Of a stretch of 64,000 bases of DNA, positions 23,011 through 31,920 are shown in pieces (the first letter of the stretch is position 1; every line of letters starts with the position of its first letter). The notes below the pieces were generated by a model. The model ran no database searches, was not told the DNA's origin, and was given only the letters and a program-made list of their open reading frames with translations. Source of the stretch: Psychrobacter glacincola (GTDB taxonomy: Bacteria; Pseudomonadota; Gammaproteobacteria; Pseudomonadales; Moraxellaceae); assembly GCA_001411745.2 (NCBI GenBank), contig LIQB01000012.1, forward strand, positions 1 through 64,000, read 5' to 3'. Made by a program: the position numbers and the translations under genes.

Positions 23011-23119
23011 TTTAATAGTGCCTGTCTACGTTGGTCTTGTTTCTGTGGTTTCATACTTTGTCGGCATGTGGTCGGCTCGACGTTACGACAAAAAAATAAA
23101 AGAGGCAGACGATGAATAA
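22991..23119 (+). CDS. 42-residue single-helix membrane protein
   Basis: ATG 22991 to TAA 23119: MIEILIDLIVPVYVGLVSVV opens one membrane helix, followed by a basic tail. Its end overlaps the tail terminator start (ATG 23112). The 14-bp word GAGGCAGACGATGA precedes both this start and the next, coupling the three genes. Confidence 0.45.
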   Translation: MIEILIDLIVPVYVGLVSVVSYFVGMWSARRYDKKIKEADDE

Positions 23120-23501
23120 CGCATTAATTGAAAGCCTTATCGTAGCTCACATGAAAGCATGGCCTAACTTTCAACCCGCTAGATTTGCCGAGGATAATAT
23201 CAACTTTACGACGCCCACTGACGGCATGTGGTACAGATTGACAGTTCAGCACGGTATCAATCTGATGGTCGGCATGGCAAACAAGCCTTGCACTCGTGAG
23301 CTTGGCGCTGTGGTTATACAGGTGTTTTACCCCAACAATAAACAGACAGCATCAATTAAGAGGCTAGCTGATAGCTTAGGCTCACACTTTCAATATTACC
23401 GTGACGGAAAGCTTGAGCTTATGACTGCATCGATCATCAATGTGCCTGAGCGCGAGAACGGCTATCAGCTTAATGTGCGAATACCGTATCGATACAACTA
23501 A
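23112..23501 (+). CDS. tail terminator protein (DUF4128-like)
   Basis: 129 residues with the pattern AHMKAWPNFQPARFAEDN, then VVIQVFYPNNKQTASIKRLAD. Matches small phage proteins that cap the tail tube (lambda gpU role). Terminator follows at 23520. Confidence 0.7.
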   Translation: MNNALIESLIVAHMKAWPNFQPARFAEDNINFTTPTDGMWYRLTVQHGINLMVGMANKPCTRELGAVVIQVFYPNNKQTASIKRLADSLGSHFQYYRDGKLELMTASIINVPERENGYQLNVRIPYRYN

Positions 23502-23519
23502 CACTTAACGAAAACCCTA

Positions 23520-23560
23520 TGCCCTCCATTGTGAGGGCTTTTTAATGTCCAAAATTGGAG
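23520..23560 (+). terminator. terminator with CCAAAATTGG box
   Basis: GCCCTC and GAGGGC around CATTGT, five T, then AATGTCCAAAATTGGAG; here the box runs into the ribosome site of the tail-tube gene. Confidence 0.85.
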
Positions 23561-23569
23561 AGTGCAGAT

Positions 23570-24496
23570 ATGTCATCTGGCAGCCGAGTAAAAACCGCGT
23601 ACGCGCCACAAGCTACGCTAGCAACGACACCAATCACAGGTTGGAAAATTCTACCCAATATCACTAACGGCTTAAACAACGCCACAACCTTGACCGATAG
23701 CGAAATGCTGAACGGTACGCGTGTTAAATCAAGTGGCATGGTCACCAGTGGCGAAATATCAGGCGATATTGAAGCCGAGTTAATGTATGAAACCTATGAT
23801 GACCTCATGGCCGCCGCCTTCTGGAACGACTGGACGGTTAAAGGTGCTGGTACGCCAAGCAAGCTAGTCATCGGTGATATTCGCAAAATGTTTGCCTTTA
23901 CCAAAGACTTTGAAGACATTAAAGCGCACTACCTATTCAAGGGCGTTCACGTTAATAGCCTAAAGATTGACGTTGGCACAGATAGTATCGTTAAAGTCAC
24001 GTTTGGCTTGATGGGTCTAGGTTATGAAGCGTCTAAGACGGTATCGTTTGCAAAGACTCCGACAGCGGCGGTTATGGGTGCTAAAGCCAGTGGCATGAGC
24101 ATTGGTGATATTAAGCATGATGGTGCGCCTATCGGTGTTTGTGTTGAAGCGTTTAGCTTTGAGATGGACAACCAAGCTGAGATTCAAAAGTGCTTAGGTA
24201 ACAACCTATACGGCGGCAACTTATTCGCCATGATTGCCAATATCAGCGGCTCAATGACCATTGCATTTAGCAGCAAGGCTTACGATATTTTAGAGCTACA
24301 GCGCACAGGTGGCACGTTATCAATCGAGGTGCCTATCATGTTCAATGCAACCGATGGCTATACGATTACAATCCCCAAGGCGCAGATCAGCGGCGACATT
24401 CCAAGCCCATCAGGTAATGAGCTTGTGACAGCCGAAGTCACTTACACGGTAGTCGATGAATCGCCTATCATTACTCGCAATGCAGCAACAGTATAG
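23570..24496 (+). CDS. major tail tube protein
   Basis: 308 residues starting at ATG 23570, 9 bp after GGAG. N-terminus SSGSRVKTAYAPQATLATTP and the Ser/Gly/Thr beta-rich body fit lambda gpV-like / Phage_tail_3 tube proteins. Polymerises around the tape measure. Confidence 0.82.
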   Translation: MSSGSRVKTAYAPQATLATTPITGWKILPNITNGLNNATTLTDSEMLNGTRVKSSGMVTSGEISGDIEAELMYETYDDLMAAAFWNDWTVKGAGTPSKLVIGDIRKMFAFTKDFEDIKAHYLFKGVHVNSLKIDVGTDSIVKVTFGLMGLGYEASKTVSFAKTPTAAVMGAKASGMSIGDIKHDGAPIGVCVEAFSFEMDNQAEIQKCLGNNLYGGNLFAMIANISGSMTIAFSSKAYDILELQRTGGTLSIEVPIMFNATDGYTITIPKAQISGDIPSPSGNELVTAEVTYTVVDESPIITRNAATV

Positions 24497-24508
24497 GATA
24501 ATAAAAAA

Positions 24509-24979
24509 ATGGCTATTACTTTAAAAGATTTGAAACCTAAAAAGCTGGGCGAAGTGGTGCGAGAGCTTAACTATAAAGACCTTGTATCGTTTACCATGCG
24601 TATCAGTGATGATAAAGACTATGTGTCTGCTATCAAGCAGCTGCAAAAGCCTGATAAGCCGTTAACCAAAGAGTCGTTATCTAAAGCGAATAACGCGGTA
24701 GAAAGCCTGTCACAAGGTGAAGCGATGATGATTATCATCGGCGAGTACGTTATTACTGAATGGGATGTGACGACCAGTGACGGTAAAATAGCGCCGATCA
24801 ATGGTGATAACTTTATTGCGCTTTGTGCGTCGGTCGGTGATGATGATGAAAACGCAGAGTTTATCGGCTTTATCTCAAAAAACTTTGATGAAATGGCGAA
24901 AGAGTTTGCATCGCAAGCGGCTGAAACTAAAAAAAAGCCATCAACGTCTGGTCGTGGCACCAAAAAAGCAGTGAGCTAA
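24509..24979 (+). CDS. tail assembly chaperone, unshifted form (gpG-like)
   Basis: 156 residues, helical, ending in a Lys/Ser-rich tail (ETKKKPSTSGRGTKKAVS). Lies between tube and tape-measure genes, the normal place for the G/GT chaperone pair. Its end carries a slippery A-run that allows a longer form. Confidence 0.8.
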   Translation: MAITLKDLKPKKLGEVVRELNYKDLVSFTMRISDDKDYVSAIKQLQKPDKPLTKESLSKANNAVESLSQGEAMMIIIGEYVITEWDVTTSDGKIAPINGDNFIALCASVGDDDENAEFIGFISKNFDEMAKEFASQAAETKKKPSTSGRGTKKAVS

Positions 24980-25257
24980 CACCCAAGCGGCTAGAGATAT
25001 ATAGGCGGCTTGGAGTAGAGATACCTGAGCCACCTACTTATGATAGTGATATACAGTCCATCATAGAGACTTACTATCTTGTCTCTAGGGGTCGCAATTA
25101 CACAGAGGGCACACCTTTACCACTAAGCGTTAGAAACGTCACAGAGGTCATTGAGGTGCATCCTATCGCTATCCATCGCAGCTTGCTTGACCCTATCATC
25201 TTTGCGATTGATGATTTGGTGCTAAGCCAGCAGCGAAAACCTAAACAAGATAGCTAA
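24509..25257 (+). CDS. tail assembly chaperone, -1 frameshift form (gpGT-like)
   Basis: At 24931-24937 the heptamer A AAA AAG lies in the correct phase (zero-frame codons AAA AAG). After a -1 slip the frame stays open from 24937 to TAA at 25255-25257, adding about 106 residues that include KRLEIYRRLGVEIPEPPTYD and end KPKQDS. This frame has no credible start of its own, so frameshifting is the simplest way to express it. The fused form should be about 249 residues and recruit the tube protein to the tape measure. Confidence 0.85.
24931..24937 (+). promoter_or_regulatory. -1 ribosomal frameshift site
   Basis: A AAA AAG, the same efficient heptamer as in dnaX. A second A-run at 24961-24966 is in less suitable phase (C AAA AAA). 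Confidence 0.8.
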
Positions 25258-25271
25258 TTATTACCTGATTA

Positions 25272-25300
25272 TTGTTTGATTGTTGCCAATCGGTTATAGT
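25272..25300 (+). promoter_or_regulatory. private promoter of the Ltp-domain gene
   Basis: TTGTTT (25272-25277), 17-bp spacer, TATAGT (25295-25300), 28 bp before the start codon at 25328. It has no operator dyad nearby, so it may fire in the lysogen. Confidence 0.6.
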
Positions 25301-25327
25301 GACTGTTTACTTTACTGGACAAAAGAC

Positions 25328-25816
25328 ATGAAAAAGGCACTTAAGTGGATAGCTATCATCGTTGGTGTATTGTTTGTTATCGGACTCATATTCGGCAACA
25401 GTGAAGATGTTAAAAATACAACCGCGCAAACTGCGGTATCGGATGACACTGTAGCTGATCCAATGGTTACTGAGACCGAAGTAGTCGCAGAAGATAATGG
25501 TATGACCAATCAGCAGAAAAATGCAGTTAGGTCAGCTAAAAACTATATTGGTTTTGCTGGTTTCTCGAGAGACGGTCTGATTAATCAGTTGTCGTCTGAA
25601 GCGGGTGATGGTTACAGTGTTGAGGACGCAACTATTGCGGTTGACAGCTTGGATATTGATTATAACGAGCAAGCAGGTAAGTCAGCTGAGAACTATCTAT
25701 CGATTATGGGGTTCTCGTGTGACGGCTTGGTGGAACAGCTGTCATCATCAGCAGGTGATAAGTACACAGCAGAGCAAGCGCAATATGGTGCTAAATTAGC
25801 AGGCGCTTGCGATTAA
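25328..25816 (+). CDS. membrane-anchored Ltp-domain protein, candidate superinfection exclusion
   Basis: 162 residues starting at ATG 25328 (an upstream in-frame ATG lies within the promoter). Residues 5-23 form a membrane anchor (WIAIIVGVLFVIGLIFG), 24-70 an acidic Thr/Val-rich stalk, and 75-162 two Ltp-type repeats, each A-x-x-Y-x-x-x-x-GFS-x-DGL-x-x-QLSS-x-AGD-x-Y. In Streptococcus phage TP-J34 the Ltp lipoprotein blocks DNA injection by acting on the tape-measure protein; here the gene sits directly before the tape-measure gene and has its own promoter and terminator. Anchoring is by an uncleaved helix rather than a lipobox, since no Cys is present near residue 20. Confidence 0.78.
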   Translation: MKKALKWIAIIVGVLFVIGLIFGNSEDVKNTTAQTAVSDDTVADPMVTETEVVAEDNGMTNQQKNAVRSAKNYIGFAGFSRDGLINQLSSEAGDGYSVEDATIAVDSLDIDYNEQAGKSAENYLSIMGFSCDGLVEQLSSSAGDKYTAEQAQYGAKLAGACD

Positions 25817-25902
25817 AGCCCGTCCATATTGTGTATTGCAAGCTAATCGGTCAAACGGCTAGCTTAGATTGATTACAACTCAGTCAAACAGCGTTAACAA
25901 AG

Positions 25903-25946
25903 AGCCTTACATTAATTTGTGAGGCTTTTTTATGCCTAAAATAAAG
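25903..25946 (+). terminator. terminator with CTAAAATAAA box, end of the Ltp cassette
   Basis: AGCCTTAC and GTGAGGCT form the stem (25903-25926), six T, then ATGCCTAAAATAAAGG. Confidence 0.85.
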
Positions 25947-25954
25947 GGGTCGGT

Positions 25955-28900
25955 ATGACAGAACAGACATCAAGGCTACAGATTGTCATCGACTCAGGCG
26001 ATGCAGAGAAACGTATTAATGATCTTAGAAAACAACTAAGAGAGCTTGGCGGTGCTGCGGATCGGGCGGCTGATGATACTAGTGATTTGGGCAACCGAGC
26101 TGATAGGGCAAGTCGTGATACTAATAGATTGAACGCATCCGCAGAAAGTGGCAAGAAAGCTTTAGATGGTATGGCAAAAGCAGCCGCTTTAGCTGGTGTT
26201 GCTTTGGTTGGTGCCATTGGATTAGGTATAAACCAAGCTAAGAAGTTTGAAACAGCAATGGCTGAGGTTAATAAAACGGTTGATTTTGCTTCAAGCGATG
26301 GACTATCTAATCTCAAAATGGAATTGATAGAACTATCAAAAACCATACCGCTTACTTTTGAGGAGTTAGCAGCAGTTGCAGCATCAGGCGGTCAGTTGGG
26401 TATTGCTGAAAAAGATTTGAGAGGTTTTACAGAAACTGTCTCAAAAATGGCAATCGCTTTTGACATGTCAGCAGATGATGCTGGTGACGCCATGGCAAAA
26501 CTTGCAAACGTCTTTGAAATACCAATCAGCGAGATAGACAAGCTGGGCGATGCAATCAACACACTATCTAATAATTCACCAGCGAAAGCCAGTGAGATTG
26601 TTAATGCAATGAGTCGTGTCGGTGGCTTGGCTAAGCAATTCGGACTTACAGAAGACGCTACAGCTGCATTGACCAGTACCTTCGTTGCACTAGGAAAACC
26701 TGCTGAAATCGCAGCATCAGCCGTCAATAGTATGTTGATTACATTCTCGACGTTAGATATGGCTAGCAAAAGCCAATTGATAGGGTTTGAAAAGTTAGGC
26801 GTCAACATTGACGAATTTGCCCAGCGCGTCAAGGTTGATGGTAAAGCCGCTATTTATGAATTCTTAGAAGCAGTTAATCAACTACCCCAAGAAGATAGGA
26901 TTGGCGTTATTGCGCCTATCATCGGTCGAGATTTTGGTGATGATGTAGCAGCGCTAGCTGGCAACATGGGGTTGCTTGACAAGCAAATGGCGCTTGTTGG
27001 TGAAACAGCAGATAGCACTAAAATATATATAGGCTCAATGGAAACTGAGTTTGTAAAAATGGCAGCAACATCAGCCAATGCAACAACATTGTTCAAAAAT
27101 CGTACTGACGCCTTGACAGCGACTATGGGTGAGGCGTTTTTGCCAGTGTTGAACGACCTGCTGTTAAAAATGGCACCAGTCATCGATAAAATCACAGTAT
27201 GGGCGCAAGCCAATCCTGAATTAATTAGAACAATTGCACTAGTGAGCGCGTCAGCACTAGGGTCTATCGTCAGCCTTAAGTTGCTTGCGGACGGATTTAC
27301 AGCTGCCAAAACCACCGTAGATGGTCTAAAACTTGCCTATACGGCTTTAGCTAGTCCGATGGGCTTGACGATTATCGCATTAGGAGCATTGCTGGCCGCT
27401 GGTGTATTGGTTTATCAGAATTGGGATGAAATAAAACAAGTTGTTAGTGAAAATCAGGGTGTGTTCACGGCGTTAGCGGTGACAGTAAGTGCCTTAACCG
27501 TGGCTTTGATTGCTGCAAACGCACCATTGATAGCATTAAGAACACTGTCCGCCATTGCAGCCGTACAAGCAGGTGTAATGACCGTGGCAACATCCGCGTG
27601 GTCAGTCGCGGCAGGTATTGCGGCGGCAGCGACTTGGACGTTTAATGCAGCATTAGCTGTGTTGACAAGTCCAATTTTGTTGGTGATTGCAGCAATCGCA
27701 GGTATTGCCTACATGGGTTATCAGGTTGTCAAAAATTGGGGGGCAATTAGTGCAGGTCTAAAATCTGAGTTTGAGCGCATTAAAGGTGCGGTAATGTTAG
27801 CGGTCAACGGTATGCAAGCGGCTTGGGATAGTGCAATTGTTAGCACTAGAGCAGCGTTTATTCGTATCGGTAATAGTATATCAACGACGCTAAAAGAGTT
27901 GCCCGGCAGAATGCTCACTATTGGCAAGCAGATTGTGCAAGGCTTAATAAATGGTATTACAGGTGGTGCAAGTAGCGTTGTTTCAGCTATTGGCAATATG
28001 GCATCCAGTGCTATTGCAAAAGCCAAAAGCGTACTTGATATTCACTCACCATCACGTGTAATGAATAAAATTGGCTTGCAGACTGCTGAAGGCATGCAGG
28101 TCGGTATTAAAAAAGGTGCAAAAACTGTCAAAACTGAAGCGCAAAAAATGGCTGAAGGCGCAATTGAAGCAGTGCAGACTGGTATTGATCGCATTAAAAA
28201 GGAGCTGGCACTATTTGGCAACAACAGCAATTTAGCTGACCTTGAGTACGACATCAAGGTTGGCAAGTACAACGGTGCTAGCGATGCCAAGAAGACTGAG
28301 TATCGCAATGCGGTAGCTGAGCTTGAAGCTAAAACCAAGCTGGCAGCAGCAAACAAGACCGTGCAAGACAGTATCGACGGATTGATGAAGCAGCAAGCCT
28401 TATTTGGTAATAACAGTTCACTTGCATCACTCATGTACGATATTGAGCATACAGACAAGTACAGGGATGCTACCAAAGCGCTAACTGACAATCTGATTGA
28501 GCAGACACGAGCTCTTGAACAGCTTGGAATGACTGCTAAGGCCACCGCTGCTATACAAGACCGTTTTGCACAGCTTGGCAAGGATAAAGAAGCGAGCCAA
28601 AAGGCTGTTGATGGTGTGATGACTGAGCTAGTTAACGAATCACCAATGGCTAAGATTGAGGCTGATTATGCGCGTCGCCTAGAGATTATCGCAACCAACG
28701 AAATGCTAGAGACTGGCATCATTGGGTCAGAGGTTGAAAAGCGAAAAGCTATCGAGCAGTCTTATATGGACGCCAAGCGTGATTTACTACTATCGGGCAA
28801 TGAAAAATTATTTGGCAGTTTGGCTGATATCGCTAAGGGGTTTGCAGGTGAGCAATCAGGCATCTACAGAGCCATGTTTGCGGTTGAAAAAGGACTGGCT

Positions 28901-29356
28901 TTAGCGCGTGTCTTGTTAGCCAGTAAGACGGCTTTAGCATTGGCGTGGGCAAGCGCACCATTCCCTGCCAACTTGGGCGCTGTGGCTATTGCAGCAGCAG
29001 AAACAGGAGTTATTCAAGCAGCAGTAGGCGCTATCAACCCCAAAGGCTTCAAAGACGGCGGTTACACTGGCAACATGGGCGTTAATCAAGTAGCTGGAGC
29101 TGTGCATGGTCAAGAGTACGTGTTTGATGCAGCAGCGACTAAGCGTATTGGTGTTGATAACCTCAATGCTATGCGGAGTGGTAAGTCAGTCGGTGGCGGT
29201 GACGTGAATATCAACGTCACGGTAGATGCGAAAGGTAATGCCAACGTATCAGGTGATAACGAGCGTATGGGTCGTGATATGGCTAACGGTATCAAAGCTG
29301 TGGTCATGGACGTTATGCGTAAAGAAAAACGTCAAGGAGGTATGCTCTATGCTTAA
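25955..29356 (+). CDS. tape measure protein
   Basis: 1133 residues. Residues about 15-60 are a charged coiled coil, 70-95 hydrophobic, 95-400 a TP901-type tape-measure core (KFETAMAEVNKTVDF, ASGGQLGIAE), 430-630 several hydrophobic segments that can cross the inner membrane during ejection, and 690-720 the DIHSPSRVM motif. It sets tail length and guides DNA. It is the expected target of Ltp-type exclusion. Confidence 0.92.
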   Translation: MTEQTSRLQIVIDSGDAEKRINDLRKQLRELGGAADRAADDTSDLGNRADRASRDTNRLNASAESGKKALDGMAKAAALAGVALVGAIGLGINQAKKFETAMAEVNKTVDFASSDGLSNLKMELIELSKTIPLTFEELAAVAASGGQLGIAEKDLRGFTETVSKMAIAFDMSADDAGDAMAKLANVFEIPISEIDKLGDAINTLSNNSPAKASEIVNAMSRVGGLAKQFGLTEDATAALTSTFVALGKPAEIAASAVNSMLITFSTLDMASKSQLIGFEKLGVNIDEFAQRVKVDGKAAIYEFLEAVNQLPQEDRIGVIAPIIGRDFGDDVAALAGNMGLLDKQMALVGETADSTKIYIGSMETEFVKMAATSANATTLFKNRTDALTATMGEAFLPVLNDLLLKMAPVIDKITVWAQANPELIRTIALVSASALGSIVSLKLLADGFTAAKTTVDGLKLAYTALASPMGLTIIALGALLAAGVLVYQNWDEIKQVVSENQGVFTALAVTVSALTVALIAANAPLIALRTLSAIAAVQAGVMTVATSAWSVAAGIAAAATWTFNAALAVLTSPILLVIAAIAGIAYMGYQVVKNWGAISAGLKSEFERIKGAVMLAVNGMQAAWDSAIVSTRAAFIRIGNSISTTLKELPGRMLTIGKQIVQGLINGITGGASSVVSAIGNMASSAIAKAKSVLDIHSPSRVMNKIGLQTAEGMQVGIKKGAKTVKTEAQKMAEGAIEAVQTGIDRIKKELALFGNNSNLADLEYDIKVGKYNGASDAKKTEYRNAVAELEAKTKLAAANKTVQDSIDGLMKQQALFGNNSSLASLMYDIEHTDKYRDATKALTDNLIEQTRALEQLGMTAKATAAIQDRFAQLGKDKEASQKAVDGVMTELVNESPMAKIEADYARRLEIIATNEMLETGIIGSEVEKRKAIEQSYMDAKRDLLLSGNEKLFGSLADIAKGFAGEQSGIYRAMFAVEKGLALARVLLASKTALALAWASAPFPANLGAVAIAAAETGVIQAAVGAINPKGFKDGGYTGNMGVNQVAGAVHGQEYVFDAAATKRIGVDNLNAMRSGKSVGGGDVNINVTVDAKGNANVSGDNERMGRDMANGIKAVVMDVMRKEKRQGGMLYA

Positions 29357-29684
29357 AACCTTTACATGGTGCGTCAATAGCGGTGCTACGCAGGACACCG
29401 AGCTTAAAACCAATGCTGTGAGCTTTGGCGATGGTTACGAGCAAGTGTCCAGCTTTGGCATTAACAATGCTCGCGCAAATTGGCAGGTCGCAAAGACTGC
29501 CAAACTTGCGGAGATTAACGCTATCTATCAGTTTTTGCGTGACCACAAAGGGGCGACACCTTTTTACCTCGCTATCAATGGTGAGACTAAGACCTATCGC
29601 ACAGATGGCGCTATCAGCAAAGCACATATTGGCGCTGACGTTTGGCAAATCTCCTTTAACTTAAAACAAGTATTTATACCTTAA
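29349..29684 (+). CDS. minor tail protein (gpM-like)
   Basis: 111 residues from ATG 29349, behind AAGGAGGTATG, overlapping the tape-measure end by 8 bp. FGDGYEQVSSFGINNARANW is typical of gpM-type tail-tip proteins. Confidence 0.85.
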   Translation: MLKTFTWCVNSGATQDTELKTNAVSFGDGYEQVSSFGINNARANWQVAKTAKLAEINAIYQFLRDHKGATPFYLAINGETKTYRTDGAISKAHIGADVWQISFNLKQVFIP

Positions 29685-29706
29685 CCCTCAAATGAGGGTT
29701 TTTTAT
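29684..29706 (+). terminator. intrinsic terminator
   Basis: ACCCTC and GAGGGT around AAAT, six T. The following bases (ATCATCTGATTT) are only a loose match to the shared box. Confidence 0.8.
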
Positions 29707-29737
29707 CATCTGATTTCCGAAAAAAGGCAGAATTATT

Positions 29738-30058
29738 ATGAATAATCAAACATTTACCGGCATCAATGCAGTCGTTTTTCACCCACAGTGGGGTGTCCCG
29801 ATGGACTTTCATAAGATTGCACGCGCTGAGCATGATTTAATTAGTAATAAATCTCACATCGTATTTGCAAGCTATTACAATCAAGCGTCAGCTGAAAATG
29901 GGCTTGAAGCAATGGCTCACAATACCGTTGTCTTAGACAATGCGATACTCGCTGATGAGCCAACATTACTACAGACCGTCATTGATGCGCCAGATAACAT
30001 CATGACGGGAGGCACTATTGTAAGCGGTACAATCAATACGGACAGCGGAGGTGCGTAA
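29738..30058 (+). CDS. hypothetical tail-region protein
   Basis: 106 residues, begins MNNQTFTGINAVVFHPQWG. Soluble, with an acidic middle and a Gly/Thr/Ser-rich end (MTGGTIVSGTINTDSGG). It sits between gpM and gpL and overlaps gpL by one base. Could be a small fibre or tip subunit; not recognised. Confidence 0.55.
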   Translation: MNNQTFTGINAVVFHPQWGVPMDFHKIARAEHDLISNKSHIVFASYYNQASAENGLEAMAHNTVVLDNAILADEPTLLQTVIDAPDNIMTGGTIVSGTINTDSGGA

Positions 30059-30807
30059 TGTCCTTATCTAGCGACCTACAAAAATTAAGCGTCACAGGAC
30101 TTGTGACGCTGTACGAGCTAGACGCTACTAATCTTGGCGGTGAGATATTGCGGTGGCATGGTCATGTGGGTTTTGAGGACTGGCAGATTATCAATCCCGA
30201 ACAAACCCAAACCAAGAGCGACATCACTTGGCAGGGTCAAACTTACAGTCCTGTTGCGATACAGACTGACGGTTTGGAGGTGCGCGGTGATGGTCGCCCA
30301 TCGGCACCAACGCTCGTCGTTGCTAATGAGATTGGCGGCAACGTGGGTGCTATTACTATTATGTGCGCGCTATATAGTGACTTTGCTAATGCCAAGCTCA
30401 CAGTGACGCACGTACTTGCTAAATATCTTGATGCTGCAAACTTTGCAGACGGCAATCCGACTGCCAATCCAAGTGAATTTGTCAGTCAGTATTGGACGAT
30501 TGAACAAAAAACGCAAGAACGGTTTGACACCGTCACTTTTGAGTTAGCGAGTCCACTTGCCGCCCAGCGTATCAAAATACCCACACGTACTATTACATCG
30601 TACTGTACATGGGCACTACGTGGTGATTATCGTGGTGAAAACTGCGGTTATATGGGTACAGCAATGTTTACTAAAGACGGTGAGCCAACCGCCAACCCTG
30701 CCTTGGATAAATGTGGTGGGCGCTTAAGTGATTGCAAAAAACGCTTTGGCGAAAACAATCCTTTGCGCTTTGGTGGCTATCCATCCTCAAACCTAGCAGG
30801 TCGCTAA
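30058..30807 (+). CDS. minor tail protein (gpL-like, Cys cluster)
   Basis: 249 residues. Four Cys in the C-terminal third (YCTWALRGDYRGENCGYMG, then CGGRLSDCKKRFG) match the iron-sulfur-binding site of lambda gpL. Tail-tip component. Confidence 0.85.
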   Translation: MSLSSDLQKLSVTGLVTLYELDATNLGGEILRWHGHVGFEDWQIINPEQTQTKSDITWQGQTYSPVAIQTDGLEVRGDGRPSAPTLVVANEIGGNVGAITIMCALYSDFANAKLTVTHVLAKYLDAANFADGNPTANPSEFVSQYWTIEQKTQERFDTVTFELASPLAAQRIKIPTRTITSYCTWALRGDYRGENCGYMGTAMFTKDGEPTANPALDKCGGRLSDCKKRFGENNPLRFGGYPSSNLAGR

Positions 30808-30808
30808 T

Positions 30809-31561
30809 ATGTATATCTTAAAAGCAACACAAGTCGCGATACTGAATCATGCCGCTGCTTGTTATCCCGATGAGTGCTGCGGTTTTATCGTCAATCGTGA
30901 GTATGTCGAGTGTCGCAATATAAGCGACAATCCGCTAAATGAGTTTAAGATTGATCCGCGTGACGTTGTACGTGCTGAAAAGTTGGGTAAGATTGAAGCC
31001 ATCGTGCACAGTCACCCCGACGGCTCAGCCAAGCCCACGACATTTGACTTGCTGCAAATGAGTAAGCACAACGTACCGTGGGTTATTGCTGCTTATCCTG
31101 AGACTGACATCAAAGTCCATAAGCAGCTCAACTATCACGCGCCACTGATTAACCGTGAATATATCCACGGCACATTGGACTGCTATAGCATCGTGCGTGA
31201 CTACTATGACCGTGAGCTTGATATACAGCTTGATAATTTTGAGCGCTCTGATTTGTGGTGGGAGTCGGATGATAATAGTGATTTGTACGTTAAAAACTTT
31301 GAATCACAAGGCTTTGTACAAGTCGATACCTTGCAGCGGCATGACTTGATTTTATGCCGTGTGCAGCCAACCAATTTTGTCAATCATGCGCTTATCTACT
31401 TAGCAGATGATGGAGCGCTAACCAGTGAGCAATCAGAGCGCGTGATTAACGATCACCTTGTATTGCATCATCCGTATCTAAGGCGCTCAAGGCGTGAGAT
31501 ATACGGCAAAGTGTGGCAAGAGCGAGCAGCCATTATTATCCGTCATAAGTCGCTAATGTGA
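30809..31561 (+). CDS. tail tip protease/hydrolase (gpK-like: JAB + NlpC/P60)
   Basis: 250 residues. N-terminal JAB/MPN domain with HSHPDGSAKPTTFD and an upstream Glu; C-terminal NlpC/P60 domain with catalytic Cys in LDCYSIVRDYY and His in VNHALIYL. In lambda-like phages it processes tail or opens peptidoglycan during entry. Confidence 0.88.
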   Translation: MYILKATQVAILNHAAACYPDECCGFIVNREYVECRNISDNPLNEFKIDPRDVVRAEKLGKIEAIVHSHPDGSAKPTTFDLLQMSKHNVPWVIAAYPETDIKVHKQLNYHAPLINREYIHGTLDCYSIVRDYYDRELDIQLDNFERSDLWWESDDNSDLYVKNFESQGFVQVDTLQRHDLILCRVQPTNFVNHALIYLADDGALTSEQSERVINDHLVLHHPYLRRSRREIYGKVWQERAAIIIRHKSLM

Positions 31562-31591
31562 TATAACAAGCTACACAAAAAGGAATTGGTC

Positions 31592-31861
31592 ATGAGTAAT
31601 AAAATTGAAATTGGCGTACTAGATATATCCATCAAAAATGGAGAAGTAGAAATATTTGATGGCAATCAATGGGTAGGGATTGGAATTGAGCTTGATGAGT
31701 GGCCATCCGTAAAAGAAGCAGTAGACAAGTTGATAGCAGACAATCAGAAAACTCAGGAAAAGCGACAGCCCATTAAAGAGCAAACGCTCGATGAATTTAA
31801 CAATGCTCGCTCTGTTGCTTATGGTATCTATATCAAAACTGAACCACTAACTGACAAATAA
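31592..31861 (+). CDS. 89-residue hypothetical protein in the tail operon
   Basis: ATG 31592 behind AAAAAGGAATTGG. Begins MSNKIEIGVLDISIKNGEVE, acidic and Lys-rich. It interrupts the usual K-I order and is followed by a terminator, so it may be an inserted small cargo gene. Confidence 0.55.
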   Translation: MSNKIEIGVLDISIKNGEVEIFDGNQWVGIGIELDEWPSVKEAVDKLIADNQKTQEKRQPIKEQTLDEFNNARSVAYGIYIKTEPLTDK

Positions 31862-31883
31862 AACCAAAATAGCAAACTACAAA

Positions 31884-31906
31884 CCACCTTAACCGGTGGC
31901 TTTTTT
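31884..31906 (+). terminator. intrinsic terminator
   Basis: CCACC and GGTGG around TTAACC, then C and six T, directly before the gpI gene ribosome site (GGGAGG). Confidence 0.8.
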
Positions 31907-31920
31907 ATGGGAGGTCATAA

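Noticed and set aside
24961..24966. Second A-run as the main frameshift site
   Set aside because: In zero frame it reads C AAA AAA, giving poorer re-pairing than the A AAA AAG at 24931-24937; it is at most a secondary site.
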